Shown here: positions 49,601-62,255 of the stretch, piece after piece | How the letters are laid out: each line of letters begins with the position of its first letter | How positions within the stretch are numbered: position 1 is the first letter of the stretch | Source of the DNA: Hydractinia symbiolongicarpus | Taxonomy: Eukaryota > Cnidaria > Hydrozoa > Anthoathecata > Hydractiniidae | DNA length: 64,000 nt | Assembly (NCBI RefSeq): GCF_029227915.1 | Contig: NC_079886.1 | Span: 1,116,001-1,180,000, forward strand | Direction of reading: 5' to 3' | Translations under genes and position numbers: made by a program | Notes under the pieces: generated by a model | Database searches by the model: none | What the model saw: the letters and a program-made list of their open reading frames with translations, nothing else | What the model was told of the DNA's origin: nothing

Positions 49601-50724
49601 TTCTTTTTTTCAGCGTCTTCTCAAAAATGAAAACATTTTTGAAAACTACAAGTCTCATGCGTTTTAGTGGTGAAAAAATAATTTAAATAATCGTTCTGAA
49701 AATGAGTTTATTCACAGGGTACTTTCTTTGTATACATTCAAATATACGGGCCGAGCCAGGGATTTACGGGAAAAGCGGGTTTTCGGTTGTCGGCGATTAA
49801 ACTGCCTTCATTCGGCGTCTCATCAAAAATGTAAACATTTTTGAATACTACAAGTCTCATTCGTTCTAGTGGTGCAGAAATAATTTGAAAAATCGTTCGG
49901 GAAATGAGTTTACTCCCTGGGTACTTTCTTTGTATACTTTTGACTATACGGGCCGAGTACGGGATTTACGGGAAATCGCGGGTTTTCGTTTGCCGGCGAT
50001 TAAACTTCTTTTATTTAGCGTCTCATCAAAAATAAAAACATTTTTGAAAACTACAAGTCTCATGCGTTTTAGTGGTGAAAAAATAATTTAAAAAATCGTT
50101 CTGAAAATGAGTTTATTCACAGGGTACTTTCTTTGTATACATTCAACTATACGGGCCGAGCCAGGGATTTACGGAAAAAGCGGGTTTTCGGTTGTCAGCG
50201 ATTAAACTGCCTTCATTCGGCGTCTCATCAAAAATGTAAACATTTTTGAATACTACAAGTCTCATTCGTTCTAGTGGTGCAGAAATAATTTGAAAAATCG
50301 TTCGGGAAATCAGTTTACTCCCTGGGTACTTTCTTTTATACATTCGACTATACGGGCCAAGTTCGGGATTTACAGGAAATCCCGGGTTTTCCTTTGCCAG
50401 CGATTAACTTCTTTTATTCAGCGTCTCATCAAAAATGAAAACATTTTTGAAAACTACAAGTCTCATGCGTTTTAGTGGTGAAAAGATAATTTAAAAAATC
50501 GTTCGGGGAATGAGTTTACTCCCTGGGTACTTTCTTTGTATACTTTTGATTATACGGGTCGTTTCCGGGATTTACGGGAAATCGCGGGTTTTCGTTTGCC
50601 GGCAATTAAACTTGTTTTATTTAGCGTCTCATCAAAAATGAAAATATTGTTTAAAACTACAAGTCTCATGCGTTTTAGTGGTGAAAAAATAATTTAAAAA
50701 ATCGTTCTGAAAATGAGTTTATTC
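46679..50724 (+). repeat. 10-monomer tandem duplication (2 x 2023 bp)
   Basis: Copies are 46679-48701 and 48702-50724. The 'acaggg' anchors at 46679, 47286, 47691 and 48096 recur at 48702, 49309, 49714 and 50119, each exactly 2023 bp on, so the internal spacing (607, 405, 405, 606) is preserved. Private variants agree, such as 'ttaaataatcg', 'gcgattaacttc' and 'cggggaatgag'. Differences noticed are few, for example 'ctcgtgcg' near 48440 against 'ctcatgcg' in the second copy. Confidence 0.9.
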
Positions 50725-52250
50725 ACAGGGTACTTTCTTTGTATATATTCAAATATACGGGCCGAGCCAGGGATTTACGGGAAAAGCGGGTTTTCGGTTG
50801 TCGGCGATTAAACTGCCTTCATTCGGCGTCTCATCAAAAATGTAAACATTTTTGAATACTACAAGTCTCATTCGTTCTAGTGGTGCAGAAATAATTTGAA
50901 AAATCGTTCGGGAAATCAATTTACTCCCTGGGTACTTTCTTTTATACATTCGACTATACGGGCCAAGTTCGGGATTTACAGGAAATCCCGGGTTTTCCTT
51001 TGCCAGCGATTAACTTCTTTTATTCAGCGTCTCATCAAAAATGAAAACATTTTTGAAAACTACAAGTCTCATGCGTTTTAGTGGTGAAAAGATAATTTAA
51101 AAAATCGTTCGGGAAATGAGTTTACTCCCTGGGTACTTTCTTTGTATACTTTTGAATATACGGGTCGTTTCCGGGATTTACGGGAAATCGCGGATTTTCG
51201 TTTGCCGGCGAATAAACTTGTTTTATTTAGCGTCTCATCAAAAATGAAAATATTGTTTAAAACTACAAGTCTCATGCGTTTTAGTGGTGAAAAAATAATT
51301 TAAAAAATCGTTCTGAAAATGAGTTTATTCACAGGGTACTTTCTTTGTATATATTCAAATATACGGGCCGAGCCAGGGATTTACGGGAAAAGCGGGTTTT
51401 CGGTTGTCGGCGATTAAACTGCCTTCATTCGGCGTCTCATCAAAAATGTAAACATTTTTGAATACTACAAGTCTCATTCGTTCTAGTGGTGCAGAAATAA
51501 TTTGAAAAATCGTTCGGGAAATCAGTTTACTCCCTGGGTACTTTCTTTTATACATTCGACTATACGGGCCAAGTTCGGGATTTACAGGAAATCCCGGGTT
51601 TTCCTTTGCCAGCGATTAACTTCTTTTATTCAGCGTCTCATCAAAAATGAAAACATTTTTGAAAACTACAAGTCTCATGCGTTTTAGTGGTGAAAAGATA
51701 ATTTAAAAAATCGTTCGGGAAATGAGTTTACTCCCTGGGTACTTTCTTTGTATACTTTTGATTATACGGGTCGTTTCCGGGATTTACGGGAAATCGCGGA
51801 TTTTCGTTTGCCGGCGAATAAACTTGTTTTATTTAGCGTCCCATCAAAAATGAAAAATTTTTTGAAAACTACAAGTGTCATGCGTTTTAGTGGTGAAAAA
51901 TAATTTAAAAAATCCTTCTGAAAATGAGTTTATTCACAGGGTACTTTCTTTGTATACATTCAACTATACGGGCCGAGCCAGGGATTTACGGGAAAAGCAA
52001 GTTTTCGGTTGTCGGCGAATAAACTGCCTTCATTCGGCGTCTCATCAAAAATGTAAACATTTTTGGATACTATAAGTCTCATTCGTTCTAGTGGTGCAGA
52101 AATAATTTGAAAAATCGTTCGGGAAATCAGTTTACTCCCTGGGTACTTTCTTTTATACATTCGACTATACGGGCCAAGTTCGGGATTTACAGGAAATCCC
52201 GGGTTTTCGTTTGCCAGCGATTAAACTTGTTTTATTTAGCGTCTCATCAA
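50119..52250 (+). repeat. 3-monomer higher-order repeat e-f-d' (606 bp, 3 full copies and a partial fourth)
   Basis: 'acaggg' anchors lie at 50119, 50725, 51331 and 51936 (606, 606, 605 bp). Each unit is a class e monomer, a class f monomer with 'gcgattaacttc' (one A short) and a d-like monomer with 'gggtcgtttccggg'. The first unit is also the end of the 10-mer. The fourth unit keeps e and f and then changes to a regular class d monomer. Confidence 0.87.
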
Positions 52251-53960
52251 AAATGAAAACATTGTTGAAAACTACAAGTCTCATGCGTTTTAGTGGTGAA
52301 AAAATAATTTAAAAAATCGTTCGGGAAATGAGTTTACTCCCTGGGTACTCTCTTTGTATACTTTTGATTATACGGGTCGTGTCCGGGATTTACGGGAAAT
52401 CGCGGGTTTTCGTTTGCCGGCGATTAAACTTGTTTTATTTAGCGTCTCATCAAAAATGAAAACATTTTTGAAAACTACAAGTCTCATGCGTTTTAGTGGT
52501 GAAAAAATAATTTAAAAAATCGTTCTGAAAATGAGTTTATTCACAGGGTAATTTCTTTGTATACATTCAACTATGCGGGCCAAGTACCGGATTTACGGGA
52601 AATCGCGGATTTTCGTTTGCCGGCGATTAAACTTCTTTTATTCAGTGTCTTCTCAAAAATGAAAACATTTTTGAAAACTACAAGTCTCATGCGTTTTAGT
52701 GGTGAAAAAATAATTTAAAAAATCGTTTGGGAATTGAGTTTACTCCCTGGGTACTTTCTTTGTATAATTTTGACTATACGGGCCGAGTCCGGGATTTAGG
52801 GGAAATCGCGGGTTTTCGTTTGCCGGCGAATAAGCTTCATTTATTTAGCGTCTCATCAAATATGAAAACATTTTTAAAAACTACAAGTCTCATGCGTTTT
52901 AGTGGTGAAAAAATAATTTAAAAAATCGTTTGGGAAATGAGTTTACTCCCTGGGTACTTTCTTTGTATACTTTTGACTATACGGGCCAAGTCCGGAATTT
53001 GCGGGAAATCGCAGGTTTTCGTTTGCCGGCGATTAAACTTCTTTTATTCAGCGTCTCATCAAAAATGAAAACATTTTTGAAAACTACAAGTGTCATGCGT
53101 TTTAGTGGTGAAAAAATAATTTAAAATATCGTTCGGGAAATGAGTTTACTCCCTGAGTACTTTCTTTGTATACTTTTGACTATACCGGCCGAGTACGGGA
53201 TTTACGGGAAATCGCGGGTTTTCGTTTGCCGGCGATTAAACTTCTTTTTTTCAGCGTCTTCTCAAAAATGAAAACATTTTTGAAAACTACAAGTCTCATG
53301 CGTTTTAGTGGTGAAAAAATAATTTAAAAAATCGTTCTGAAAATGAGTTTATTCACAGGGTACTTTCTTTGTATACATTCAAATATACGGGCCGAGCCAG
53401 GGATTTACGGGAAAAGCGGGTTTTCGGTTGTCGGCGATTAAACTGCCTTCATTCGGCGTCTCATCAAAAATGTAAACATTTTTGAATACTACAAGTCTCA
53501 TTCGTTCTAGTGGTGCAGAAATAATTTGAAAAATCGTTCGGGAAATCAGTTTACTCCCTGGGTACTTTCTTTTATACATTCGACTATACGGGCCAAGTTC
53601 GGGATTTACAGGAAATCCCGGGTTTTCGTTTGCCAGCGATTAAACTTCTTTTATTCAGCGTCTCATCAAAAATGAAAACATTTTTGAAAACTGCAAGTCT
53701 CATGCGTTTTAGTGGTGAAAAGATAATTTAAAAAATCGTTCGGGAAATGAGTTTACTCCCTGGGTACTTTCTTTTTATACTTTTGATTATACGGGTCGTT
53801 TCCGGGATTTATGGGAAATCGCGGATTTTCGTTTGCCGGCGAATAAACTTGTTTTATTTAGCGTCTCATCAAAAATGAAAAATTTTTTAAAAACTACAAG
53901 TGTCATGCGTTTTAGTGGTGAAAAATAATTTAAAAAATCCTTCTGAAAATGAGTTTATTC

Positions 53961-56792
53961 ACAGGGTACTTTCTTTGTATACATTCAACTATACGGGCCG
54001 AGCCAGGGATTTACGGGAAAAGCGGGTTTTCGGTTGTCGGCGAATAAACTGGCTTCATTCGGCGTCTCATCAAAAATGTAAACATTTTTGAATATTATAA
54101 GTCTCATTCGTTCTAGTGGTGCAGAAATAATTTGAAAAATCGTTCGGGAAATCAGTTTACTCCCTGGGTACTTTCTTTTATACATTCGACTATATGGGCC
54201 AAGTTTGGGATTTACAGGAAATCCCGGGTTTTCGTTTGCCAGCGATTAAACTTGTTTTATTTAGCGTCTCATCAAAAATGAAAACATTTTTGAAAACTAC
54301 AAGTCTCATGCGTTTTAGTGGTGAAAAGATAATTTAAAAAATCGTTCGGGAAATGAGTTTACTCCCTGGGTACTTTCTTTTTATACTTTTGATTATACGG
54401 GTCGTTTCCGGGATTTACTGGAAATCGCGGATTTTCGTTTGCCGGCGAATAAACTTGTTTTATTTAGCGTCTCATCAAAAATGAAATTTTTTTTGAAAAC
54501 TACAAGTGTCATGCGTTTTAGTGGTGAAAAATAATTTAAAAAATCCTTCTGAAAATGAGTTTATTCACAGGGTACTTTCTTTGTATACATTCAACTATAC
54601 GGGCCGAGCCAGGGATTTACGGGAAAAGCGGGTTTTCGGTTGTCGGCGAATAAACTGCCTTCATTCGGCGTCTCATCAAAAATGTAAACATTTTTGAATA
54701 CTATAAGTCTCATTCGTTCTAGTGGTGCAGAAATAATTTGAAAAATCGTTCGGGAAATCAGTATACTCCCTGGGTACTTTCTTTTATACATTCGACTATA
54801 CGGGCCAAGTTCGGGATTTACAGGAAATCCCGGGTTTTCGTTTGCCAGCGATTAAACTTGTTTTATTTAGCGTCTCATCAAAAATGAAAACATTGTTGAA
54901 AACTACAAGTCTCATGCGTTTTAGTGGTGAAAAAATAATTTAAAATATCGTTCGGGAAATGAGTTTACTCCCTGAGTACTTTCTTTGTATACTTTTGACT
55001 ATACGGGCCGAGTACGGGATTTACAGGAAATCCCGGGTTTTCGTTTGCCAGCGATTAAACTTCTTTTATTCAGCGTCTTCTCAAAAATGAAAACATTTTT
55101 GAAAACTACAAGTCTCATGCGTTTTAGTGGTGAAAAAATAATTTGAAAAATCGGCCGGGAAATGAGTTTACTCCCTGGGTACTCTCTTTGTATACTTTTG
55201 ATTATACGGGTCGTGTCCGGGATTTACGGGAAATCGCGGGTTTTCGTTTGCCGGCGATTAAACTTGTTTTATTTAGCGTCTCATCAAAAATAAAAACATT
55301 TTTGAAAACTACAAGTCTCATGCGTTTTAGTGGTGAAAAAATAATTTAAAAAATCGTTCTGAAAATGAGTTTATTCACAGGGTACTTTCTTTGTATACAT
55401 TCAACTATACGGGCCGAGCCAGGGATTTACGGGAAAAGCGGGTTTTCGGTTGTCGGCGAATAAACTGGCTTCATTCGGCGTCTCATCAAAAATGTAAACA
55501 TTTTTGAATACTATAAGTCTCATTCGTTCTAGTGGTGCAGAAATAATTTGAAAAATCGTTCTGGAAATCAGTTTACTCCCTGGGTACTTTCTTTTATACA
55601 TTCGACTATATGGGCCAAGTTTGGGATTTACAGGAAATCCCGGGTTTTCGTTTGCCAGCGATTAAACTTGTTTTATTTAGCGTCTCATCAAAAATGAAAA
55701 CATTTTTGAAAACTACAAGTCTCATGCGTTTTAGTGGTGAAAAGATAATTTAAAAAATCGTTCGGGAAATGAGTTTACTCCCTGGGTACTTTCTTTTTAT
55801 ACTTTTGATTATACGGGTCGTTTCCGGGATTTACTGGAAATCGCGGATTTTCGTTTGCCGGCGAATAAACTTGTTTTATTTAGCGTCTCATCAAAAATGA
55901 AATTTTTTTTGAAAACTACAAGTGTCATGCGTTTTAGTGGTGAAAAATAATTTAAAAAATCCTTCTGAAAATGAGTTTATTCACAGGGTACTTTCTTTGT
56001 ATACATTCAACTATACGGGCCGAGCCAGGGATTTACGGGAAAAGCGGGTTTTCGGTTGTCGGCGAATAAACTGCCTTCATTCGGCGTCTCATCAAAAATG
56101 TAAACATTTTTGAATACTATAAGTCTCATTCGTTCTAGTGGTGCAGAAATAATTTGAAAAATCGTTCGGGAAATCAGTATACTCCCTGGGTACTTTCTTT
56201 TATACATTCGACTATACGGGCCAAGTTCGGGATTTACAGGAAATCCCGGGTTTTCGTTTGCCAGCGATTAAACTTGTTTTATTTAGCGTCTCATCAAAAA
56301 TGAAAACATTGTTGAAAACTACAAGTCTCATGCGTTTTAGTGGTGAAAAAATAATTTAAAATATCGTTCGGGAAATGAGTTTACTCCCTGAGTACTTTCT
56401 TTGTATACTTTTGACTATACGGGCCGAGTACGGGATTTACAGGAAATCCCGGGTTTTCGTTTGCCAGCGATTAAACTTCTTTTATTCAGCGTCTTCTCAA
56501 AAATGAAAACATTTTTGAAAACTACAAGTCTCATGCGTTTTAGTGGTGAAAAAATAATTTGAAAAATCGGCCGGGAAATGAGTTTACTCCCTGGGTACTC
56601 TCTTTGTATACTTTTGATTATACGGGTCGTGTCCGGGATTTACGGGAAATCGCGGGTTTTCGTTTGCCGGCGATTAAACTTGTTTTATTTAGCGTCTCAT
56701 CAAAAATAAAAACATTTTTGAAAACTACAAGTCTCATGCGTTTTAGTGGTGAAAAAATAATTTAAAAAATCGTTCTGAAAATGAGTTTATTC
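53961..56792 (+). repeat. 7-monomer tandem duplication (2 x 1416 bp), built of 3-mer plus 4-mer
   Basis: Copies are 53961-55376 and 55377-56792. Anchors at 53961, 54567, 55377, 55983 and 56793 give spacings of 606, 810, 606 and 810. Shared private variants include 'aaactggcttc', 'ctatatgggccaagttt', 'gaaattttttttg', 'cagtatactcc' and 'aatcggccggg'. After 56.83 kb the sequence turns to 'gagtaccggattt' monomers. The 606-bp part resembles the e-f-d' trimer, and another trimer-like unit at 53355-53960 precedes the duplication. Confidence 0.9.
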
Positions 56793-57989
56793 ACAGGGTA
56801 CTTTCTTTGTATACATTCAACTATACGGGCCGAGTACCGGATTTACGGGAAATCGCGGGTTTTCGTTTGCCGGCGATTAAACTTCTTTTATTCAGCGTCT
56901 TCTCAAAAATGAAAACATTTTTGAAAACTACAAGTCTCATGCGTTTTAGTGGTGAAAAAATAATTTAAAAAATCGTTCGGGAATTGAGTTTACTCCCTGG
57001 GTACTTTCTTTGTATAATTTTGACTATACGGGCCGAGTCCGGGATTTACGGGAAATCGCGGGTTTTCGTTTGCCGGCGATTAAACTTCTTTTATTCAGCG
57101 TCTTCTCAAAAATGAAAACATTTTTAAAAACTACAAGTCTCATGCGTTTTAGTGGTGAAAAAATAATTTAAAAAATCGTTCGGGAATTGAGTTTACTCCC
57201 TGGGTACTTTCTTTGTATAATTTTGACTATACGGGCCGAGTCCGGGATTTACGGGAAAAGCGGGTTTTCGGTTGTCGGCGATTAAACTGCCTTCATTCGG
57301 CGTCTCATCAAAAATGTAAACATTTTTGAATACTACAAGTCTCATTCGTTCTAGTGGTGCAGAAATAAATTGAAAAATCGTTCGGGAAATCAGTTTAATC
57401 CCTGGGTACTTTCTTTTATACATTCGACTATACGGGCCAAGTTCGGGATTTACAGGAAATCCCGGGTTTTCGTTTGCCAGCAATTAAACTTCTCTTATTC
57501 AGCGACTCATATAAAATGAAAACATTTTTGAAAACTACAAGTCTCATGCGTTTTAGTGGTGAAAAAATAATTTAAAAAATCGTTCGGGAAATGAGTTTAT
57601 TCCCTGGGTACTCTCTTTGTATACTTTTGATTATACGGGTCGTGTCCGGGATTTACGGGAAATCGCGGGTTTTCGTTTGCCGGCGATTAAACTTGTTTTA
57701 TTTAGCGTCTCATCAAAAATGAAAATATTGTTGAAAACTACAAGTCTCATGCGTTTTAGTGGTGAAAAAATAATTTAAAATATCGTTCGGGAAATGAGTT
57801 TACTCCCTGAGTACTTTCTTTGTATACTTTTGACTATACGGGCCGAGTACGGGATTTACGGGAAATCGCGGGTTTTCGTTTCCCGGCGATTAAACTTCTT
57901 TTATTCAGCGTCTTCTCAAAAATGAAAACATTTTTGAAAACTGCAAGTCCCATTCGTTTTAGTCGTGAAAAAATAATTTAAAAAATCGT

Positions 57990-59190
57990 TCTGAAAATGA
58001 GTTTATTCACAGGGTACTTTCTTTGTATACATTCAACTATACGGGCCGAGCCAGGGATTTACGGGAAAAGCGGGTTTTCGGTTGTCGGCGAATAAACTGC
58101 CTTCATTCGACGTCTCATCAAAAATGTAAACATTTTTGAATACTACAAGTCTCATTCGTTCTAGTGGTGCATAAATAAATTGATAAATCGTTCGGGAAAT
58201 CAGTTTACTCCCTGGGTACTTTCTTTTATACGTTCGACTATACGGGCCAAGTTCGGGATTTACAGGAAATCCCGGGTTTTCGTTTGCCAGCGATTAAACT
58301 TGTTTTATTTAGCGTCTCATCAAAAATGAAAACATTGTTGAAAACTACAAGTCTCATGCGTTTTAGTGGTGAAAAAATAATTTAAAATATCGTTCGGGAA
58401 ATGAGTTTACTCCCTGGGTACTTTCTTTGTATACTTTTGACTATACGGGCCGAGTCCGGGATTTGCGTGAAATCGCAGGTTTTCGTTTGCCGGCGATTAA
58501 ACTTCTTTTATTCAGCGTCTCATCAAAAATGAAAACATTTTTGAAAACTACAAGTGTCATGCGTTTTAGTGGTGAAAAAATAATTTAAAATATCGTTCGG
58601 GAAATGAGTTTACTCCCTGAGTACTTTCTTTGTATACTTTTGACTATACGGGCCGAGTACGGGATTTACGGGAAATCGCGGGTTTTCGTTTGCCGGCGAT
58701 TAAACTTCTTTTTTTTAGCGTCTTCTCAAAAATGAAAACATTTTTGAAAACTACAAGTCTCATGCGTTTTAGTGGTGAAAAAATAATTTAAAAAATCGTT
58801 CTGAAAATGAGTTTATTCACAGGGTACTTTCTTTGTATACATTCAACTATACGGGCCGAGCCAGGGATTTACGGGAAAAGCGGGTTTTCGGTTGTCGGCG
58901 ATTAAACTGCCTTCATTCGGCGTCTCATCAAAAATGTAAACATTTTTGAATACAACAAGTCTCATTCGTTCTAGTGGTGCAGAAATAATTTGAAAAATCG
59001 TTCGGGAAATCAGTTTAATCCCTGGGTACTTTCTTTTATACATTCGACTATACGGGCCAAGTTCGGGATTTACAGGAAATCCCGGGTTTTCGTTTGCCAG
59101 CAATTAAACTTCTCTTATTCAGCGACTCATATAAAATGAAAACATTTTTGAAAACTACAAGTCTCATGCGTTTTAGTGGTGAAAAAATAA
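57990..59190 (+). repeat. Dispersed 6-monomer duplicate, copy 1 (partner 60620-61820)
   Basis: 'acaggg' anchors at 58009 and 58819 recur at 60639 and 61449 (offset 2630). The variant 'gtgcataaataaattg' appears only in these two copies, together with the f monomer 'tatacgttcgac'. The shared part is about 1.2 kb. It ends just after an f monomer with 'cagtttaatccctggg' and 'cagcgactcatataaaatg', which also occurs at 57391 and 63052. Confidence 0.8.
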
Positions 59191-59222
59191 TTTAAAATAT
59201 CGTTCGGGAAATGAGTTTACTC

Positions 59223-60029
59223 CCTGAGTACTTTCTTTGTATACTTTTGACTATACGGGCCGAGTACGGGATTTACGGGAAATCGCGGGTTTTCGTTTCC
59301 CGGCGATTAAACTTCTTTTATTCAGCGTCTTCTCAAAAATGAAAACATTTTTGAAAACTGCAAGTCCCATTCGTTTTAGTCGTGAAAAAATAATTTAAAA
59401 AATCGTTCTGAAAATGAGTTTATTCACAGGGTACTTTCTTTGTATACATTCAAATATACGGGCCGAGCCAGGGATTTACGGGAAAAGCGGGTTTTCGGTT
59501 GTCGGCGATTAAACTGCTTTCATTCGGCGTCTCATCAAAAATGTAAACATTTTTGAATACTACAAGTCTCATTCGTTCTAGTGGTGCAGAAATAATTTGA
59601 AAAATCGTTCGGGAAATCAGTTTACTCCCTGGGTACTTTCTTTGTATACATTCAACTATACGGGCCGAGCCAGGGATTTACGGAAAAAGCGGGTTTTCGG
59701 TTGTCAGCGATTAAACTGCCTTCATTCGTCGTCTCATCAAAATGTAAACATTTTTGAATACTACAAGTCTCATTCGTTCTAGTGGTGCAGAAATAATTTA
59801 AAAAATCGTTCGGGAAATCAGTTTACTCCCTGGGTACTTTCTTTGTATACATTCAACTATACGGGCCGAGCCAGGGATTTACGGAAAAAGCGGGTTTTCG
59901 GTTGTCAGCGATTAAACTGCCTTCATTCGTCGTCTCATCAAAATGTAAACATTTTTGAATACTACAAGTCTCATTCGTTCTAGTGGTGCAGAAATAATTT
60001 AAAAAATCGTTCGGGAAATCAGTTTACTC
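59223..60029 (+). repeat. 4-monomer cassette with a duplicated 201-bp monomer, copy 1
   Basis: Order: 'cctgagtac' monomer with 'tttcccggcg' and 'gcaagtcccattcg'; class e with 'aaactgctttc'; then two e-like monomers (59628-59828 and 59829-60029) that look identical over most of their 201 bp and share 'gtcagcgatt', 'ttcgtcgtctc' and a shortened 'tcaaaatgtaaac'. The cassette recurs at about 62.26 kb and 63.26 kb. Confidence 0.8.
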
Positions 60030-60619
60030 CCTGGGTACTTCCTTTTATACATTTGACTATACGGGCCAAGTTCGGGATTTACAGGAAATCCCGGGTTTTC
60101 GTTTGCCAGCGATTTAACTTCTCTTATTCAGCGTCTCATCTAAAATGAAAACATTTTTTAAAACTACAAGTCTCATGCGTTTTAGTGGTGAAAAAATAAT
60201 TTAAAAAATCGTTCGGGAAATGAGTTTATTCCCTGGGTACTCTCTTTGTATGCTTTTGATTATACGGGTCGTGTCCGGGATTTACGGGAAATCGCGGGTT
60301 TTCGTTTGCCGGCGATTAAACTTGTTTTATTTAGCGTCTCATCAAAAATGAAAATATTGTTGAAAACTACAAGTCTAATGCGTTTTAGTGGTGAAAAAAT
60401 AATTTAAAATATCGTTCGGGAAATGAGTTTACTCCCTGAGTACTTTCTTTGTATACTTTTGACTATACGGGCCGAGTACGGGATTTACGGGAAATCGCGG
60501 ATTTTCGTTTGCCGGCGAATAAACTTGTTTTATTTAGCTTCTCCTAAAAAATGAAAAAATTTTTTTGAAAACTACAAGTGTCATGCGTTTTAGTGGTGAA
60601 AAATAATTTAAAAAATCCT

Positions 60620-61820
60620 TCTGAAAATGAGTTTATTCACAGGGTACTTTCTTTGTATACATTCAACTATACGGGCCGAGCCAGGAATTTACGGGAAAAG
60701 CGGGTTTTCGGTTGTCGGCGGATAAACTGCCTTCATTCGACGTCTCATCAAAAATGTAAACATTTTTGAATACTACAAGTCTCATTCGTTCTAGTGGTGC
60801 ATAAATAAATTGATAAATCGTTCGGGAAATCTGTTTACTCCCTGGGTACTTTCTTTTATACGTTCGACTATACGGGCCAAGTTCGGGATTTACAGGAAAT
60901 CCCGGGTTTTCGTTTGCCAGCGATTAAACTTGTTTTATTTAGCGTCTCATCAAAAATGAAAACATTGTTGAAAACTACAAGTCTCATGCGTTTTAGTGGT
61001 GAAAAAATAATTTAAAATATCGTTCGGGAAATGAGTTTACTCCCTGGGTACTTTCTTTGTATACTTTTGACTATACGGGCCGAGTCCGGGATTTGCGGGA
61101 AATCGCAGGTTTTCGTTTGCCGGCGATTAAACTTCTTTTATTCAGCGTCTCATCAAAAATGAAAACATTTTTGAAAACTACAAGTGTCATGCGTTTTAGT
61201 GGTGAAAAAATAATTTAAAATATCGTTCGGGAAATGAGTTTACTCCCTGAGTACTTTCTTTGTATACTTTTGACTATACGGGCCGAGTACGGGATTTACG
61301 GGAAATCGCGGGTTTTCGTTTGCCGGCGATTAAACTTCTTTTTTTTAGCGTCTTCTCAAAAATGAAAACATTTTTGAAAACTACAAGTCTCATGCGTTTT
61401 AGTGGTGAAAAAATAATTTAAAAAATCGTTCTGAAAATGAGTATATTCACAGGGTACTTTCTTTGTATACATTCAACTATACGGGCCGAGCCAGGGATTT
61501 ACGGGAAAAGCGGGTTTTCGGTTGTCGGCGATTAAACTGCCTTCATTCGGCGTCTCATCAAAAATGTAAACATTTTTGAATACTACAAGTCTCATTCGTT
61601 CTAGTGGTGCAGAAATAATTTGAAAAATCGTTCGGGAAATCAGTTTAATCCCTGGGTACTTTCTTTTATACATTCGACTATACGGGCCAAGTTCAGGATT
61701 TACAGGAAATCCCGGGTTTTCGTTTGCCAGCAATTAAACTTCTCTTATTCAGCGACTCATATAAAATGAAAACATTTTTGAAAACTACAAGTCTCATGCG
61801 TTTTAGTGGTGAAAAAATAA
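60620..61820 (+). repeat. Dispersed 6-monomer duplicate, copy 2 (partner 57990-59190)
   Basis: Second copy at an offset of 2630 bp (13 monomers). Noticed differences include 'atttgcgggaaatcg' where copy 1 has 'atttgcgtgaaatcg', and 'aagttcaggatt' near 61690 where copy 1 has 'aagttcgggatt'. Confidence 0.8.
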
Positions 61821-62255
61821 TTTAAAAAATCGTTCTGAAAATGAGTTTATTCACAGGGTACTTTCTTTGTATGCATTCAACTATACGGGCCGAGCCAGGG
61901 ATTTACGGGAAAAGCGGGTTTACGGTTGTCGGCGATTAAACTGCCTTCATTCGGCGTCTCATCAAAAATGTAAACATTTTTGAATACTACAAGTCTCATT
62001 CGTTCTAGTGGTGCAGAAATAATTTGAAAAATCGTTCGGGAAATCAGTTTACTCCCTGGGTACTTTCTTTTATACATTCGACTATACGGGCCAAGTTCGG
62101 GATTTACAGGAAATCCCGGGTTTTCGTTTGCCAGCGATTAAACTTGTTTTATTTAGCGTCTCATCAAAAATGAAAACATTGTTGAAAACTACAAGTCTCA
62201 TGCGTTTTAGTGGTAAAAAAGAATTTAAAATATCGTTCGGGAAATGAGTTTACTC

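Noticed and set aside
57193-57483. Minus-strand open frames of 86-96 codons in block E (also 58843-59103 and 61473-61733)
   Set aside because: Antisense readings of consecutive e and f monomers. They appear at every copy of the same higher-order repeat, as expected for shadow frames.
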